The notes: a model not told the origin generated them from the letters alone. A stretch of DNA of 7,090 bases from an uncultured Panacagrimonas sp. (GCA_946481265.1 CAMLNE010000228.1:1-7090), one strand, 5' to 3'; counted from the stretch's first letter, positions 1 to 6,635 are shown. Numbers and translations: made by a program.

Positions 1-51
1 GGCCAGCGGCCTGCGCGACAGTTCGGCTTCTTTTCGCGTCCGAGAGTGGCC

Positions 52-1518
52 ATGTCCCGACCCGCATCTCGCGCCCTTCGCTTCGTGATCCTCGGCGCCG
101 GCATGTCCGGCATCCTTGCCGCCATCCGCCTGCGCAAGGCGGGTCATCACGACGTCACGCTGTACGAGAAGGCGGACCGCCTCGGCGGCACCTGGCGGGA
201 GAACACCTACCCCGGCATCGCGTGCGATGTGCCGGCGCACCTGTACAGCTACTCGTTCGAGCCCAACGCCGGCTGGTCGCGCATGCTCGCGCCCGGCTAC
301 GAGATCCAGGCGTACTTCGAGCGCACCGCCGATCGCCACGGTATCCGGCCGCTGATCCGCTTCGGCGAGGAGGTGATCTCCTGCGTGCACCAGGGCGGTC
401 GCTGGCAGCTGGAAACCGCGCGCGGCACGCAGGACCAGGCCGATGTCGTGATCGCCGCGACGGGCATCCTTCACCATCCGCGCATGCCGGCGCTTCCAGG
501 TCTCGGGGACTTCGCGGGCGCCTTCTTCCACAGTGCGCGCTGGGATCATCGCGTGCCGCTCGACGGCCGGCGCGTCGGCGTGATCGGTACCGGCTCGACG
601 GCGATCCAGATCACCTCGGCGCTGACGCGGCGGGTCGCGACGTTCTGCCTGTTCCAGCGCACGGCGCAGTGGATCTTCCCGATGGACAACCCCGCCTACA
701 GCGATCAGGAGAAGCGGCTGTTCGGTCGTGATCCGACGCGCATCAAGGCGCTGCGCGACCAGCTCAACGAGATGATGATCAACGTGATCGCGGACGCGGT
801 GATCGACGCCGATTCGCCGGCGGTGCAGGGCATCGCGGATGCCTGCCTGCAGAACCTCGAGCAGAACGTGCGCGACCCGGTGCTCAAGGAAAAGCTGCGG
901 CCGACCTACCGTGCCGCCTGCAAGCGCCTGATCATCTCGCCGGATTTCTACGAGGCGATCCAGCGGCCCTCGGCGCAACTGGTGACCGAGGCGATCGAGC
1001 GGATCGAGCCGGCGGGCGTGCGCACCCGGGACGGTCGCCTGCACGAGCTCGACGTGCTCATCGCCGCAACCGGCTTTCTGGCCGACCGCTTCGTGCGGCC
1101 CACCGTCGTGCGCGGCCGCGACGGCCTGGACCTGGACCAGGCCTGGGCGGCCAAGCCCTCGGCCTACCTGTCGGTCGCGATCCCGGGCTTCCCCAACTTC
1201 TTCCTGCTCAACGGGCCGAACGGCCCGGTCGGCAACTTCTCGCTGGTCCAGGTCGCCGAGTTCCAGCTCGACTACATCCTGCAGCTGGTCGACCACCTGC
1301 ACGAGGGTCGCCTGCGCGAGATCGCAGTCAGGCCGCAGGCGGCGGCGGCCTACGAGGAGCAACGCGTGGCGGCGGCGCGGCAGACCATCTGGTCGACCGG
1401 CTGCAAGAGCTGGTATCTCGACGCGCAAGGTGTGCCGGCGAGCTGGCCCTGGACCTTCGCGCGTTTCGCCCAGACCATGGCCCGGCCCGACATGGCCGCG
1501 TTCGAAGAAGCGGCCTGA
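52..1518 (+). CDS. Type I Baeyer-Villiger / flavin-containing monooxygenase
   Basis: Predicted 488-residue FAD- and NADPH-dependent monooxygenase that would insert oxygen next to a ketone, giving an ester or lactone. Numbering from ATG 52, the FAD-binding GxGxxG (GAGMSG) is at residues 15-20, followed by GGTWRENTYPG, which is typical of this family. The Baeyer-Villiger fingerprint FxGxxxHxxxW is at 154-164 and is followed by Asp165, the W-D variant of the more common W-P. The NADPH-binding GTGSTA is at 179-184, and the conserved ATG turn occurs twice (VIAATGI and LIAATGF). Length fits the shorter members of the family. ATG 52 is preferred because GAGAG at 42-46 is a plausible ribosome binding site five bases upstream; GTG 46 is an in-frame alternative. 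The frame is also open back to base 1, so an earlier start outside the window cannot be excluded. The substrate is unknown; the neighbouring P450 and alcohol dehydrogenase suggest a cyclic ketone (inference). Confidence 0.9.
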   Translation: MSRPASRALRFVILGAGMSGILAAIRLRKAGHHDVTLYEKADRLGGTWRENTYPGIACDVPAHLYSYSFEPNAGWSRMLAPGYEIQAYFERTADRHGIRPLIRFGEEVISCVHQGGRWQLETARGTQDQADVVIAATGILHHPRMPALPGLGDFAGAFFHSARWDHRVPLDGRRVGVIGTGSTAIQITSALTRRVATFCLFQRTAQWIFPMDNPAYSDQEKRLFGRDPTRIKALRDQLNEMMINVIADAVIDADSPAVQGIADACLQNLEQNVRDPVLKEKLRPTYRAACKRLIISPDFYEAIQRPSAQLVTEAIERIEPAGVRTRDGRLHELDVLIAATGFLADRFVRPTVVRGRDGLDLDQAWAAKPSAYLSVAIPGFPNFFLLNGPNGPVGNFSLVQVAEFQLDYILQLVDHLHEGRLREIAVRPQAAAAYEEQRVAAARQTIWSTGCKSWYLDAQGVPASWPWTFARFAQTMARPDMAAFEEAA

Positions 1519-1588
1519 GGTCGCTTGCCGCGATCATCGCGCCGCTGCAGGATCCGGACCGATACCCCCAAGACCGCAAGCCACCACC

Positions 1589-2770
1589 ATGTCGCTCGCT
1601 GCGCAGCCCCCCTCCGCGGTGCTTCCGTCGACGTTTCCCTTCAGCGAAGAGCACGAGATGCTGCGGCAGTCGATCCGCCGCTTCGTCGAACAGGAGGTCA
1701 AGCCGCAGGGCGAGACCTGGGAGCAGGCCGGATGCGTGCCGCGTGCGGTGCTGCGCCAGATGGGCGAGCTCGGCTTCCTGGGAATGCGCTACGCATCGCG
1801 CCATGGCGGCAGCGAGCTGGATACGCTGGCCACCATCGTGCTGGCCGAGGAACTCGGGCGCTCGACCTTCGGCGGGTTCGCGGTGACCGTGCTGGTCCAC
1901 ACCGACATGGCCTCGCCGCACCTGTTCCATTCGGGCTCGGCCGAGCAGCTCGACCGCTACATGCCGGCGCTGGTCGCGGGCGAGAAGATCGCGGCGGTTG
2001 CGATGACCGAGCCGGACGCCGGCTCGGACCTGGCGTCGATGCGCACCACCGCGCGCCGGGATGGCGACAGCTACGTGCTCAACGGCTCGAAGATGTTCAT
2101 CACCAACGGCGTGCACGGCGACGTGTTCTTCGTGGCGGCCAAGACCGGCGAGGTGGGGCGCTCGCACCACTCGATCTCGATGTTCATCGTCGACAAGGGC
2201 ACGCCCGGATTCCAGGCCGCACGTGCGCTGCGCAAGCACGGATGGTTGAGCTCTGACACCGCGGAGCTGGTGTTCAGCGACTGCCGCGTCCCGCGGGAAA
2301 ACCTGCTGGGGTCCGAGGGCGGCGGCTTCATGGCGCTGGTCAAGAACCTGCAGAACGAGCGGTTGACGCTCGGCGCGCAGGCACTGGGGGAATGCGCGGC
2401 GGCCCTGGAGCTGACGCTGGGATACGTCACCCAGCGCAAGGCCTTCGGCTCGACCCTGTGGGATCGCCAGGCCATCCGCCACCGGTTGTCGATGCTGGCC
2501 GCGCGTGTCGCCGCGGCGCGCAGCTTCCTGTACATGACCGCCTGGCGCGACGGGCGTGGCGAGACCCTGGTCAAGGAGGTCTCGATGATCAAGGCCCTGT
2601 GTGGGGAACTGGTCAACGAGGTCATGTACGACTGCCTGCAGTTCCACGGCGGTGCCGGGTACATGCGCGAGTCGACCATCGAGCGGATGACGCGCGACGC
2701 ACGCGTGCAGTCGATCGGCGGCGGTGCCACCGAGGTCATGCTCGACGAGGTGGCCAAGCGCCTGGGCTGA
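1589..2770 (+). CDS. Acyl-CoA dehydrogenase, LCAD/IVD-like active site
   Basis: Predicted 393-residue FAD-dependent acyl-CoA dehydrogenase that introduces the alpha,beta double bond into an acyl-CoA and passes electrons to electron-transferring flavoprotein. It shows the N-terminal helical domain (FSEEHEMLRQSIRRFVEQEV), the FAD/substrate loop MTEPDAGSD at 139-147, FITNG at 170-174, QRKAFG at 282-287 and FHGGAGYM at 352-359. The C-terminal segment reads GGGATE (377-382), so the glutamate used as catalytic base by medium-chain enzymes is a glycine. A glutamate in NERL (Glu257) matches the alternative base position of long-chain and isovaleryl-CoA dehydrogenases. Full family length with no disruption. 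ATG 1589 is chosen because homology begins just after it; the frame is open upstream into the monooxygenase gene but without family-like sequence. No strong ribosome binding site precedes it. It starts 70 bases after the monooxygenase, so co-transcription is likely. Chain-length preference cannot be read from the sequence. Confidence 0.93.
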   Translation: MSLAAQPPSAVLPSTFPFSEEHEMLRQSIRRFVEQEVKPQGETWEQAGCVPRAVLRQMGELGFLGMRYASRHGGSELDTLATIVLAEELGRSTFGGFAVTVLVHTDMASPHLFHSGSAEQLDRYMPALVAGEKIAAVAMTEPDAGSDLASMRTTARRDGDSYVLNGSKMFITNGVHGDVFFVAAKTGEVGRSHHSISMFIVDKGTPGFQAARALRKHGWLSSDTAELVFSDCRVPRENLLGSEGGGFMALVKNLQNERLTLGAQALGECAAALELTLGYVTQRKAFGSTLWDRQAIRHRLSMLAARVAAARSFLYMTAWRDGRGETLVKEVSMIKALCGELVNEVMYDCLQFHGGAGYMRESTIERMTRDARVQSIGGGATEVMLDEVAKRLG

Positions 2771-2856
2771 GCTGCTGGCCTGGCCCAAGCAAGGTCAGCT
2801 GCGCGCGATCTCCGGTGCGGGCAGCGTCGGCGCCGGAACGATGAGCGCGTCGCGGC

Positions 2857-2889
2857 CGACGGCGGCGGCGGGACGACTCAGCGCCGTCG
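2857..2889. repeat. Inverted repeat at the convergent gene ends
   Basis: A perfect 8-base inverted repeat (CGACGGCG at 2857-2864, CGCCGTCG at 2882-2889) surrounds a 17-base loop where the acyl-CoA dehydrogenase and the regulator converge. One arm lies inside the last codons of the regulator. A bidirectional transcription-end hairpin is possible, but no T-run follows on either strand, and such repeats arise by chance in GC-rich DNA. The rest of the 107-base gap (2771-2877) holds nothing recognisable. Confidence 0.25.
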
Positions 2890-3876
2890 CGCGGCCCGCA
2901 CGCTCTGTCCATGCCACTTGCGGAACGACCTGCTGAACGACGTGCGGTCGGCATAGCCGAGCAGGTCCGCGATCTCGGTGGTGGGCAGCCCCGAATAACC
3001 CAGGTACTGCTGGGCCAGGTCACGCCGGATGGATTCCTTTATCCGGCGAAAGCTCGAGTCCTGTTCCTTCAGGCGTGCCTGGAGCGTGCGCGGAGGCAGG
3101 CCGAGCGACGCACTGACCTCCCGGATGCCGCAGGCCGCATACGGAAGCAGCGCGCGCAGCAGGCTTTCGACCTGGAGCGGCATGGCGGAGCGCAGGGAGT
3201 CGTCGCGCAATCTCAGCATCCGCTGCGTCAGCGACCGCGGGCCAGGGGCGCCGGCACCGAGGGGCCGATCCAGGAGGTCGTTGCCGATCTCGATGGCGTT
3301 GAAGCCGCTCTTGAACCGGAGATTCGGACCGAACACGCGGCGGTGGATCCGCAGGTCGGAAGGGGCCTCGTGGCGGAAATGAACCGCCTCGGGCGTCCAC
3401 TCCGGCGGCGCGTGGGAGCGGGCCTCGTTGAGCAGGACCGCCAGTGCGTACTCCGCGATCTGGACTTCGCTGCTGGTGAAGCCGGTCGCCGCGGACCAGC
3501 CGAGCAGGCCGCCGCGCTTGGTGGGCTCGAAGCTCATCAGCGCGGCGTTGGTGTACATGTCGTAGTTGCGCGCGAGGTCGCGGCACAGCTCGCGGACCGT
3601 GCGTGCCTGCCGGAGCAGGACCCACAGGGGCCCGATGACGGCTGCCAGCCGCACTTCTGCGCCCAGTTCGAGGCCCCAGGTGCGCCGTCGGCAGGCCTGC
3701 GCCGCGAGATCGAAGAAGGTCATGACGGCCCGCATGCTGACCAGCAGGTCGGGATCGCTGAGCGCCGCGGGCGACAGCCCGGCCTGGCGGGCGATGTCAT
3801 TCGGACGCTTGCCGTTTGCACGGATCCGTTCGGCGGATCCGCTGAGGATGACGCTGCGGACCAGCAGTCCTGCCAT
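2878..3876 (-). CDS. AraC-family transcriptional regulator
   Basis: Predicted 332-residue cytoplasmic regulator. The N-terminal two thirds look like the arabinose-binding-like sensor domain found in the OruR/VirS type of AraC regulators, including the opening stretch IRANGKRPNDIARQAGL and the later FKSGFNAIEI. Residues of roughly 252-332 form the paired helix-turn-helix domain: REVSASLGLPPRTLQARL for the first, and TTEIADLLGYADRTSFSRSF for the second, which is the most conserved part of the family. The usual G-x-x-P-x-x-[YF]-R tail is changed to GQSVRAARR. ATG 3876 is preferred over the in-frame GTG at 3936 because the longer form would run through the tandem repeat that looks like the operator; neither start has a convincing ribosome binding site. 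It is divergent from the P450 and convergent with the acyl-CoA dehydrogenase. It probably activates the P450 operon in response to the pathway substrate or a product (inference). Confidence 0.9.
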   Translation of the reverse strand: MAGLLVRSVILSGSAERIRANGKRPNDIARQAGLSPAALSDPDLLVSMRAVMTFFDLAAQACRRRTWGLELGAEVRLAAVIGPLWVLLRQARTVRELCRDLARNYDMYTNAALMSFEPTKRGGLLGWSAATGFTSSEVQIAEYALAVLLNEARSHAPPEWTPEAVHFRHEAPSDLRIHRRVFGPNLRFKSGFNAIEIGNDLLDRPLGAGAPGPRSLTQRMLRLRDDSLRSAMPLQVESLLRALLPYAACGIREVSASLGLPPRTLQARLKEQDSSFRRIKESIRRDLAQQYLGYSGLPTTEIADLLGYADRTSFSRSFRKWHGQSVRAARRR

Positions 3877-3900
3877 GTCGTTTTTCGGGTGGCGCGATCC

Positions 3901-3941
3901 TGCGCATTCTGACACTTGTTTTGCGCATTCGGCCACGTCTG
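3901..3941. promoter_or_regulatory. Tandem 21-base direct repeat, candidate AraC-type operator
   Basis: TGCGCATTC occurs at 3901-3909 and again at 3922-3930, exactly 21 bases apart. Extending each copy to 20 bases gives 15 identities of 20, with a second conserved block (G-CAC-T-T pattern) one helical turn after the first. A third, poorer copy may begin at 3943 (6 of the 9 core bases match). AraC-family proteins typically bind as two monomers to direct repeats about 21 bases apart, each site read as two boxes one turn apart. The repeats lie 24 bases upstream of the regulator start and 77 bases upstream of the P450 start, where they could serve both autoregulation and activation. Binding by this regulator is inferred. 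Confidence 0.6.
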
Positions 3942-3963
3942 CGGCGCGTCCGGCAGCGCATCA
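3935..3963 (+). promoter_or_regulatory. Possible activator-dependent promoter of the P450 operon
   Basis: CATCAT at 3958-3963 is a 4-of-6 match to a -10 box. Seventeen bases upstream, the -35 position (3935-3940, ACGTCT) does not resemble TTGACA and falls inside the second operator repeat. A poor -35 overlapped by the proximal half-site is the layout of activator-dependent AraC-type promoters. The match is weak and the call rests mainly on the geometry. Confidence 0.2.
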
Positions 3964-4018
3964 TGGGCGCCCGGACAACAGCGGCAGACAGCGGTCGCTG
4001 TCGCGGCAGGAGACATAA

Positions 4019-5230
4019 ATGAACGACACGCAGCGAATCGAGGAAGTGCCGGTTCCGCCGCATGTTCCGCAGCACCTGGTGGTGGACTTCGATATCTACA
4101 ACCCGACCGCCGACGCCAACCGCTTCCACGAGGCGTTCGTCGAGTTCCAGCGCGCAACGCCGCATCCGTTCGTGTGGTCGCCGTTTCACGGCGGTCACTG
4201 GATCGCGGTCCGGGGCGTGGACGTGCATGCCCTGTACGGCGATCACGAGCGTTTCAGCTCGCGGTACTTCTTCGTGCCGGCCGCCGCGGAGCAGGTGCCG
4301 ATGGGCGCCCTGACCCTCGATCCTCCCGAGCACCAGCCGTTCCGGGCCTTCCTCAACGCGGGCATGACGCCGAAGATCATCGGCGGACGCAACGACTTCG
4401 TGCGCACGCTCGCCAGGGATCTGGCCTCGACCCTGGCGCCCGATCGCCGCTGCGAATTCATCTCGCAGATGGGCGATGTGCTGCCGCTGTCCGTCTTCCT
4501 CGATCTGGTCGACCTGCCCATCAGCGATCGCGCAAAGCTGGGTGCGCTGGCCGACGGCACCGTGCGCGACCCGGTCCCCGCCAGGCGCGTGGCCGCGATG
4601 GACGGACTCGCGGCGTACCTGAAGCCCTATCTGGATGCCCGTCGCGGCAAGGGCGGTGAGGACCTGCTGAGCCGCGCCGCCGACGCCGACATCGGCGGCA
4701 GGCCCATCACGGAAGGCGAAGCGCTGGGCGCGGCGATCCACATCCTCATGGCCGGGCTGGACACCGTGTCCTCGCTGCTGAGCTTCGTGATGCTGTTCCT
4801 GGCCCAGAACCCCGGCCATCGCCGGGCGCTGGTGGAGAAGCCGGACCTGATCCCGGCCGCGTCGCTCGAACTGATCCGGCGCTTCCCGATCGTCACGATG
4901 GCAAGGCAGGCGCGCCACGACTTCACGATCGAGGGAACCGCGTTCCGCAAGGGCGACATGGTCGCGATCGCCTCGCACCTGTTCAACCTGGATCCGTCCG
5001 TGTACGAGCGGCCGCTCGAGGTGGACTGGAGCCGTCCGGTGCACAAGATCCTCACCTTCGGGCACGGCCCGCACCGCTGCCCGGGCGCCCTGCTGGGGCG
5101 AAACGAGCTGGTGATCGGCCTGCAGGAATGGCTGCGCCACATTCCCGATTTCGGGCTCGAGGAGGGTGCGGAAGTCTCGGTCTGCGGCGGCACGGTGGCG
5201 AAGATCACGAAGCTGCCGCTGGTCTGGTAG
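4019..5230 (+). CDS. Cytochrome P450, CYP101 (P450cam)-like
   Basis: Predicted 403-residue soluble class I bacterial P450 that would hydroxylate a small hydrophobic substrate using electrons from a ferredoxin. Key motifs: I-helix AGLDT at 245-249 with the acid-alcohol pair Asp248-Thr249, ExxR at 284-287 (ELIR), and haem-binding FGHGPHRCPG at 347-356 with proximal ligand Cys354. As recalled, P450cam shares HLVxDFDxYNP near the N-terminus, GGHWIA, LDPPE, the F-R of QFR (Arg109 here), GRPIT and the C-terminal LPLVW, so a CYP101-type assignment is well supported. The camphor-binding tyrosine of P450cam (Tyr96) has no equivalent: the region reads VPMGALTLDPPE. A good ribosome binding site, AGGAG at 4008-4012, lies six bases before ATG 4019. 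It is the first gene of a unit divergent from the AraC regulator and is followed by an alcohol dehydrogenase that could oxidise its product. No ferredoxin or reductase is encoded nearby. Confidence 0.95.
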   Translation: MNDTQRIEEVPVPPHVPQHLVVDFDIYNPTADANRFHEAFVEFQRATPHPFVWSPFHGGHWIAVRGVDVHALYGDHERFSSRYFFVPAAAEQVPMGALTLDPPEHQPFRAFLNAGMTPKIIGGRNDFVRTLARDLASTLAPDRRCEFISQMGDVLPLSVFLDLVDLPISDRAKLGALADGTVRDPVPARRVAAMDGLAAYLKPYLDARRGKGGEDLLSRAADADIGGRPITEGEALGAAIHILMAGLDTVSSLLSFVMLFLAQNPGHRRALVEKPDLIPAASLELIRRFPIVTMARQARHDFTIEGTAFRKGDMVAIASHLFNLDPSVYERPLEVDWSRPVHKILTFGHGPHRCPGALLGRNELVIGLQEWLRHIPDFGLEEGAEVSVCGGTVAKITKLPLVW

Positions 5231-5314
5231 GCAGACGCTCGCGCCGAAGACAAGGGCTGCGATCGCCGCATTGCACCTCCCGGTCGTTCAATACCTTCAA
5301 CCCAGGGTGTCCCC

Positions 5315-6361
5315 ATGAAGAGCGCACTGCTGTCGGCGTATCACCGCGATTTCGATCTGACGACCGTGGGCGATCCGGTCATCAGTTCGCCGACCGACGT
5401 GATCGTGAAGGTCGGCGCGGCGGGGATCTGCAGGACCGACCTGCACATGCAGGAGGGCCAGCTCGCGGCGGTGCAGGAGAGCGCGGGAATACGCCTGCCC
5501 TTCACCTGTGGCCACGAGACCGCGGGCTGGGTCGCCGAAGTGGGAGCAGGCGTCACCCACCTCAAGGTCGGGGATCCGGTGGTGCTGCATCCGGTCGCGA
5601 CCTGTGGCTACTGCCGCGCCTGCCGTGCGGGGAACGACATGCACTGCCCGAATTCGGTGTTCCCCGGTGTCCTGGCACCCGGTGGATTCGCCGAGTACGT
5701 CAAGACCGGCGCACGGGCCGCGGTCCCGATCCCGGCCGGCCTTGCGCCGGCGCAAGTCGCATCGTTCGCCTGCGCCGGGCTCACCGTCTACCACGCCGTG
5801 AAGAAGGCCATCGCGCTTGCCTACCCGGGAAGCTTCACGGTCGTGCTGGGCGCCGGTGGCCTGGGTCATCTTGCGATCCAGCTGATGCGCGCGCTGACCC
5901 AGACCGACCTGATCGTGATCGACCGATCCCAGGCGGCCCTCGACCACGCGCGCGAGTGGGGCGCGGACCATGTGATCCTGGCGCAGCAGGATGGATCCCA
6001 CCTGCAGCAGATCCGCGACCTTACCCACGGGGGCGGTGCGCAGGTGGTGCTGGACTGCATCGGCGAGCACGGGGTTCAGAACGATGCCGTGAAGCTGCTG
6101 GCGGCGAACGGGACCGACATGCTGATCGGCTACGGCGGGGAACTGAACATCGACATCCTGACGCAGGCGCTGTTTCCGGAAACCAGCTTCGTCGGGAACA
6201 TCTGCGGAACCTACAACGAGCTGGCGGAGCTGCTGGTCCTGGCCCGCCGCGGCGCCGTGAAGCTCACCACCACCTGCTACGAGCTGGGCCAGGTCAACGA
6301 GGCCCTCGGTCTGCTTCGGGCGGGCAAGATGGTAGGGCGGGCGGTGCTGGTTCCCGCCTGA
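5315..6361 (+). CDS. Zinc-dependent alcohol dehydrogenase (MDR family)
   Basis: Predicted 348-residue cytoplasmic medium-chain dehydrogenase converting an alcohol to a ketone or aldehyde. Catalytic zinc ligands are Cys39, His67 (in GHET, with Glu68) and Cys153 (FACAGLT). The proton-relay positions of horse liver enzyme are matched by Thr41 and His44 in CRTDLH. The structural zinc lobe is intact: Cys97, Cys100, Cys103, Cys111. The nucleotide fold has GAGGLG at 179-184 and an acidic Asp203 at the end of the second strand (IVIDRS), which favours NAD over NADP. AGGG at 5304-5307, seven bases before ATG 5315, is an adequate ribosome binding site. It lies 84 bases after the P450 with no obvious terminator between them, so the two are probably co-transcribed. 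By analogy with 5-exo-hydroxycamphor dehydrogenase in camphor catabolism, it may oxidise the alcohol made by the P450 (inference). A general secondary alcohol dehydrogenase is the alternative. Confidence 0.93.
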   Translation: MKSALLSAYHRDFDLTTVGDPVISSPTDVIVKVGAAGICRTDLHMQEGQLAAVQESAGIRLPFTCGHETAGWVAEVGAGVTHLKVGDPVVLHPVATCGYCRACRAGNDMHCPNSVFPGVLAPGGFAEYVKTGARAAVPIPAGLAPAQVASFACAGLTVYHAVKKAIALAYPGSFTVVLGAGGLGHLAIQLMRALTQTDLIVIDRSQAALDHAREWGADHVILAQQDGSHLQQIRDLTHGGGAQVVLDCIGEHGVQNDAVKLLAANGTDMLIGYGGELNIDILTQALFPETSFVGNICGTYNELAELLVLARRGAVKLTTTCYELGQVNEALGLLRAGKMVGRAVLVPA

Positions 6362-6376
6362 TGCCCGGACCGGAAC

Positions 6377-6403
6377 GCGGTGATCGCCTGTCGCGATCGC
6401 CGC
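6377..6403 (+). terminator. Strong hairpin after the alcohol dehydrogenase
   Basis: Bases 6377-6387 pair with 6393-6403 over 11 positions (ten Watson-Crick and one G-U) around a five-base loop, CTGTC. The hairpin starts 16 bases after the dehydrogenase stop. No T-run follows, so it is not a textbook Rho-independent terminator; it may protect the 3' end or mark the end of the P450-dehydrogenase transcript. Confidence 0.5.
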
Positions 6404-6635
6404 TGTCCGCGGTCATCGCAATCAGGGGCCGTTCATGGGCGGCCTTGGTCACCATGAAAGATCCGGCGGCGATCGAGTGAAGCCCGGCTGTCCTCGGGCG
6501 CCGGCATGCCGGTCCTCGATCGATGAGGCGATCCCGGGCCGATGCCCGGCGGTGCGACCGGCCGCTCGTCCTCGAGCGCTGCGGCTGCTCGCCTCGGGCG
6601 CATTCGCACGCCGTGTTCGCTGACCGGCTTGGGCT
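6404..6635. other. Intergenic stretch with no recognisable gene
   Basis: Short open frames cross this stretch, but their translations are arginine- and proline-rich and look like no known family. The only structure seen is a perfect 12-base palindrome, CCGGCATGCCGG, at 6501-6512, and a six-base hairpin at 6563-6578 (CGCTCG/CGAGCG, loop TCCT). Neither matches a known operator I can name. Confidence 0.5.

Noticed and set aside
2763..2785. TGGGC/GCCCA inverted repeat as a terminator for the acyl-CoA dehydrogenase
   Set aside because: Only five pairs around a long loop, beginning within the last codons, with no T-run.
1328..2788. Long - strand open frame (486 codons) opposite the acyl-CoA dehydrogenase and the end of the monooxygenase
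   Set aside because: Translation is rich in His, Arg, Gln and Ala with no family motifs; a codon-bias shadow of well-supported + strand genes in GC-rich DNA.
2911..3912. + strand open frame (333 codons) opposite the AraC regulator
   Set aside because: Low-complexity shadow translation; the - strand frame has a clear paired helix-turn-helix domain.
3910..3925. Sigma-54-like -24/-12 promoter (TGACAC, five bases, TTGCG)
   Set aside because: The -24 element has GA instead of the near-invariant GG, and the match overlaps the direct repeat, which explains the sequence better.
3877..3936. GTG 3936 as the regulator start (20 extra residues)
   Set aside because: The extra residues are not family-like and the extension would place the tandem operator repeat inside the coding region; kept only as an alternative.
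3797..5140. Long - strand open frame (447 codons) opposite the P450
   Set aside because: No recognisable domain; it also crosses the divergent promoter region. The P450 frame has all diagnostic motifs.
5128..6480. + strand open frame (450 codons) overlapping the alcohol dehydrogenase
   Set aside because: Arg/Gly/Pro-rich translation without motifs, in another frame of a gene with all zinc ligands in place.
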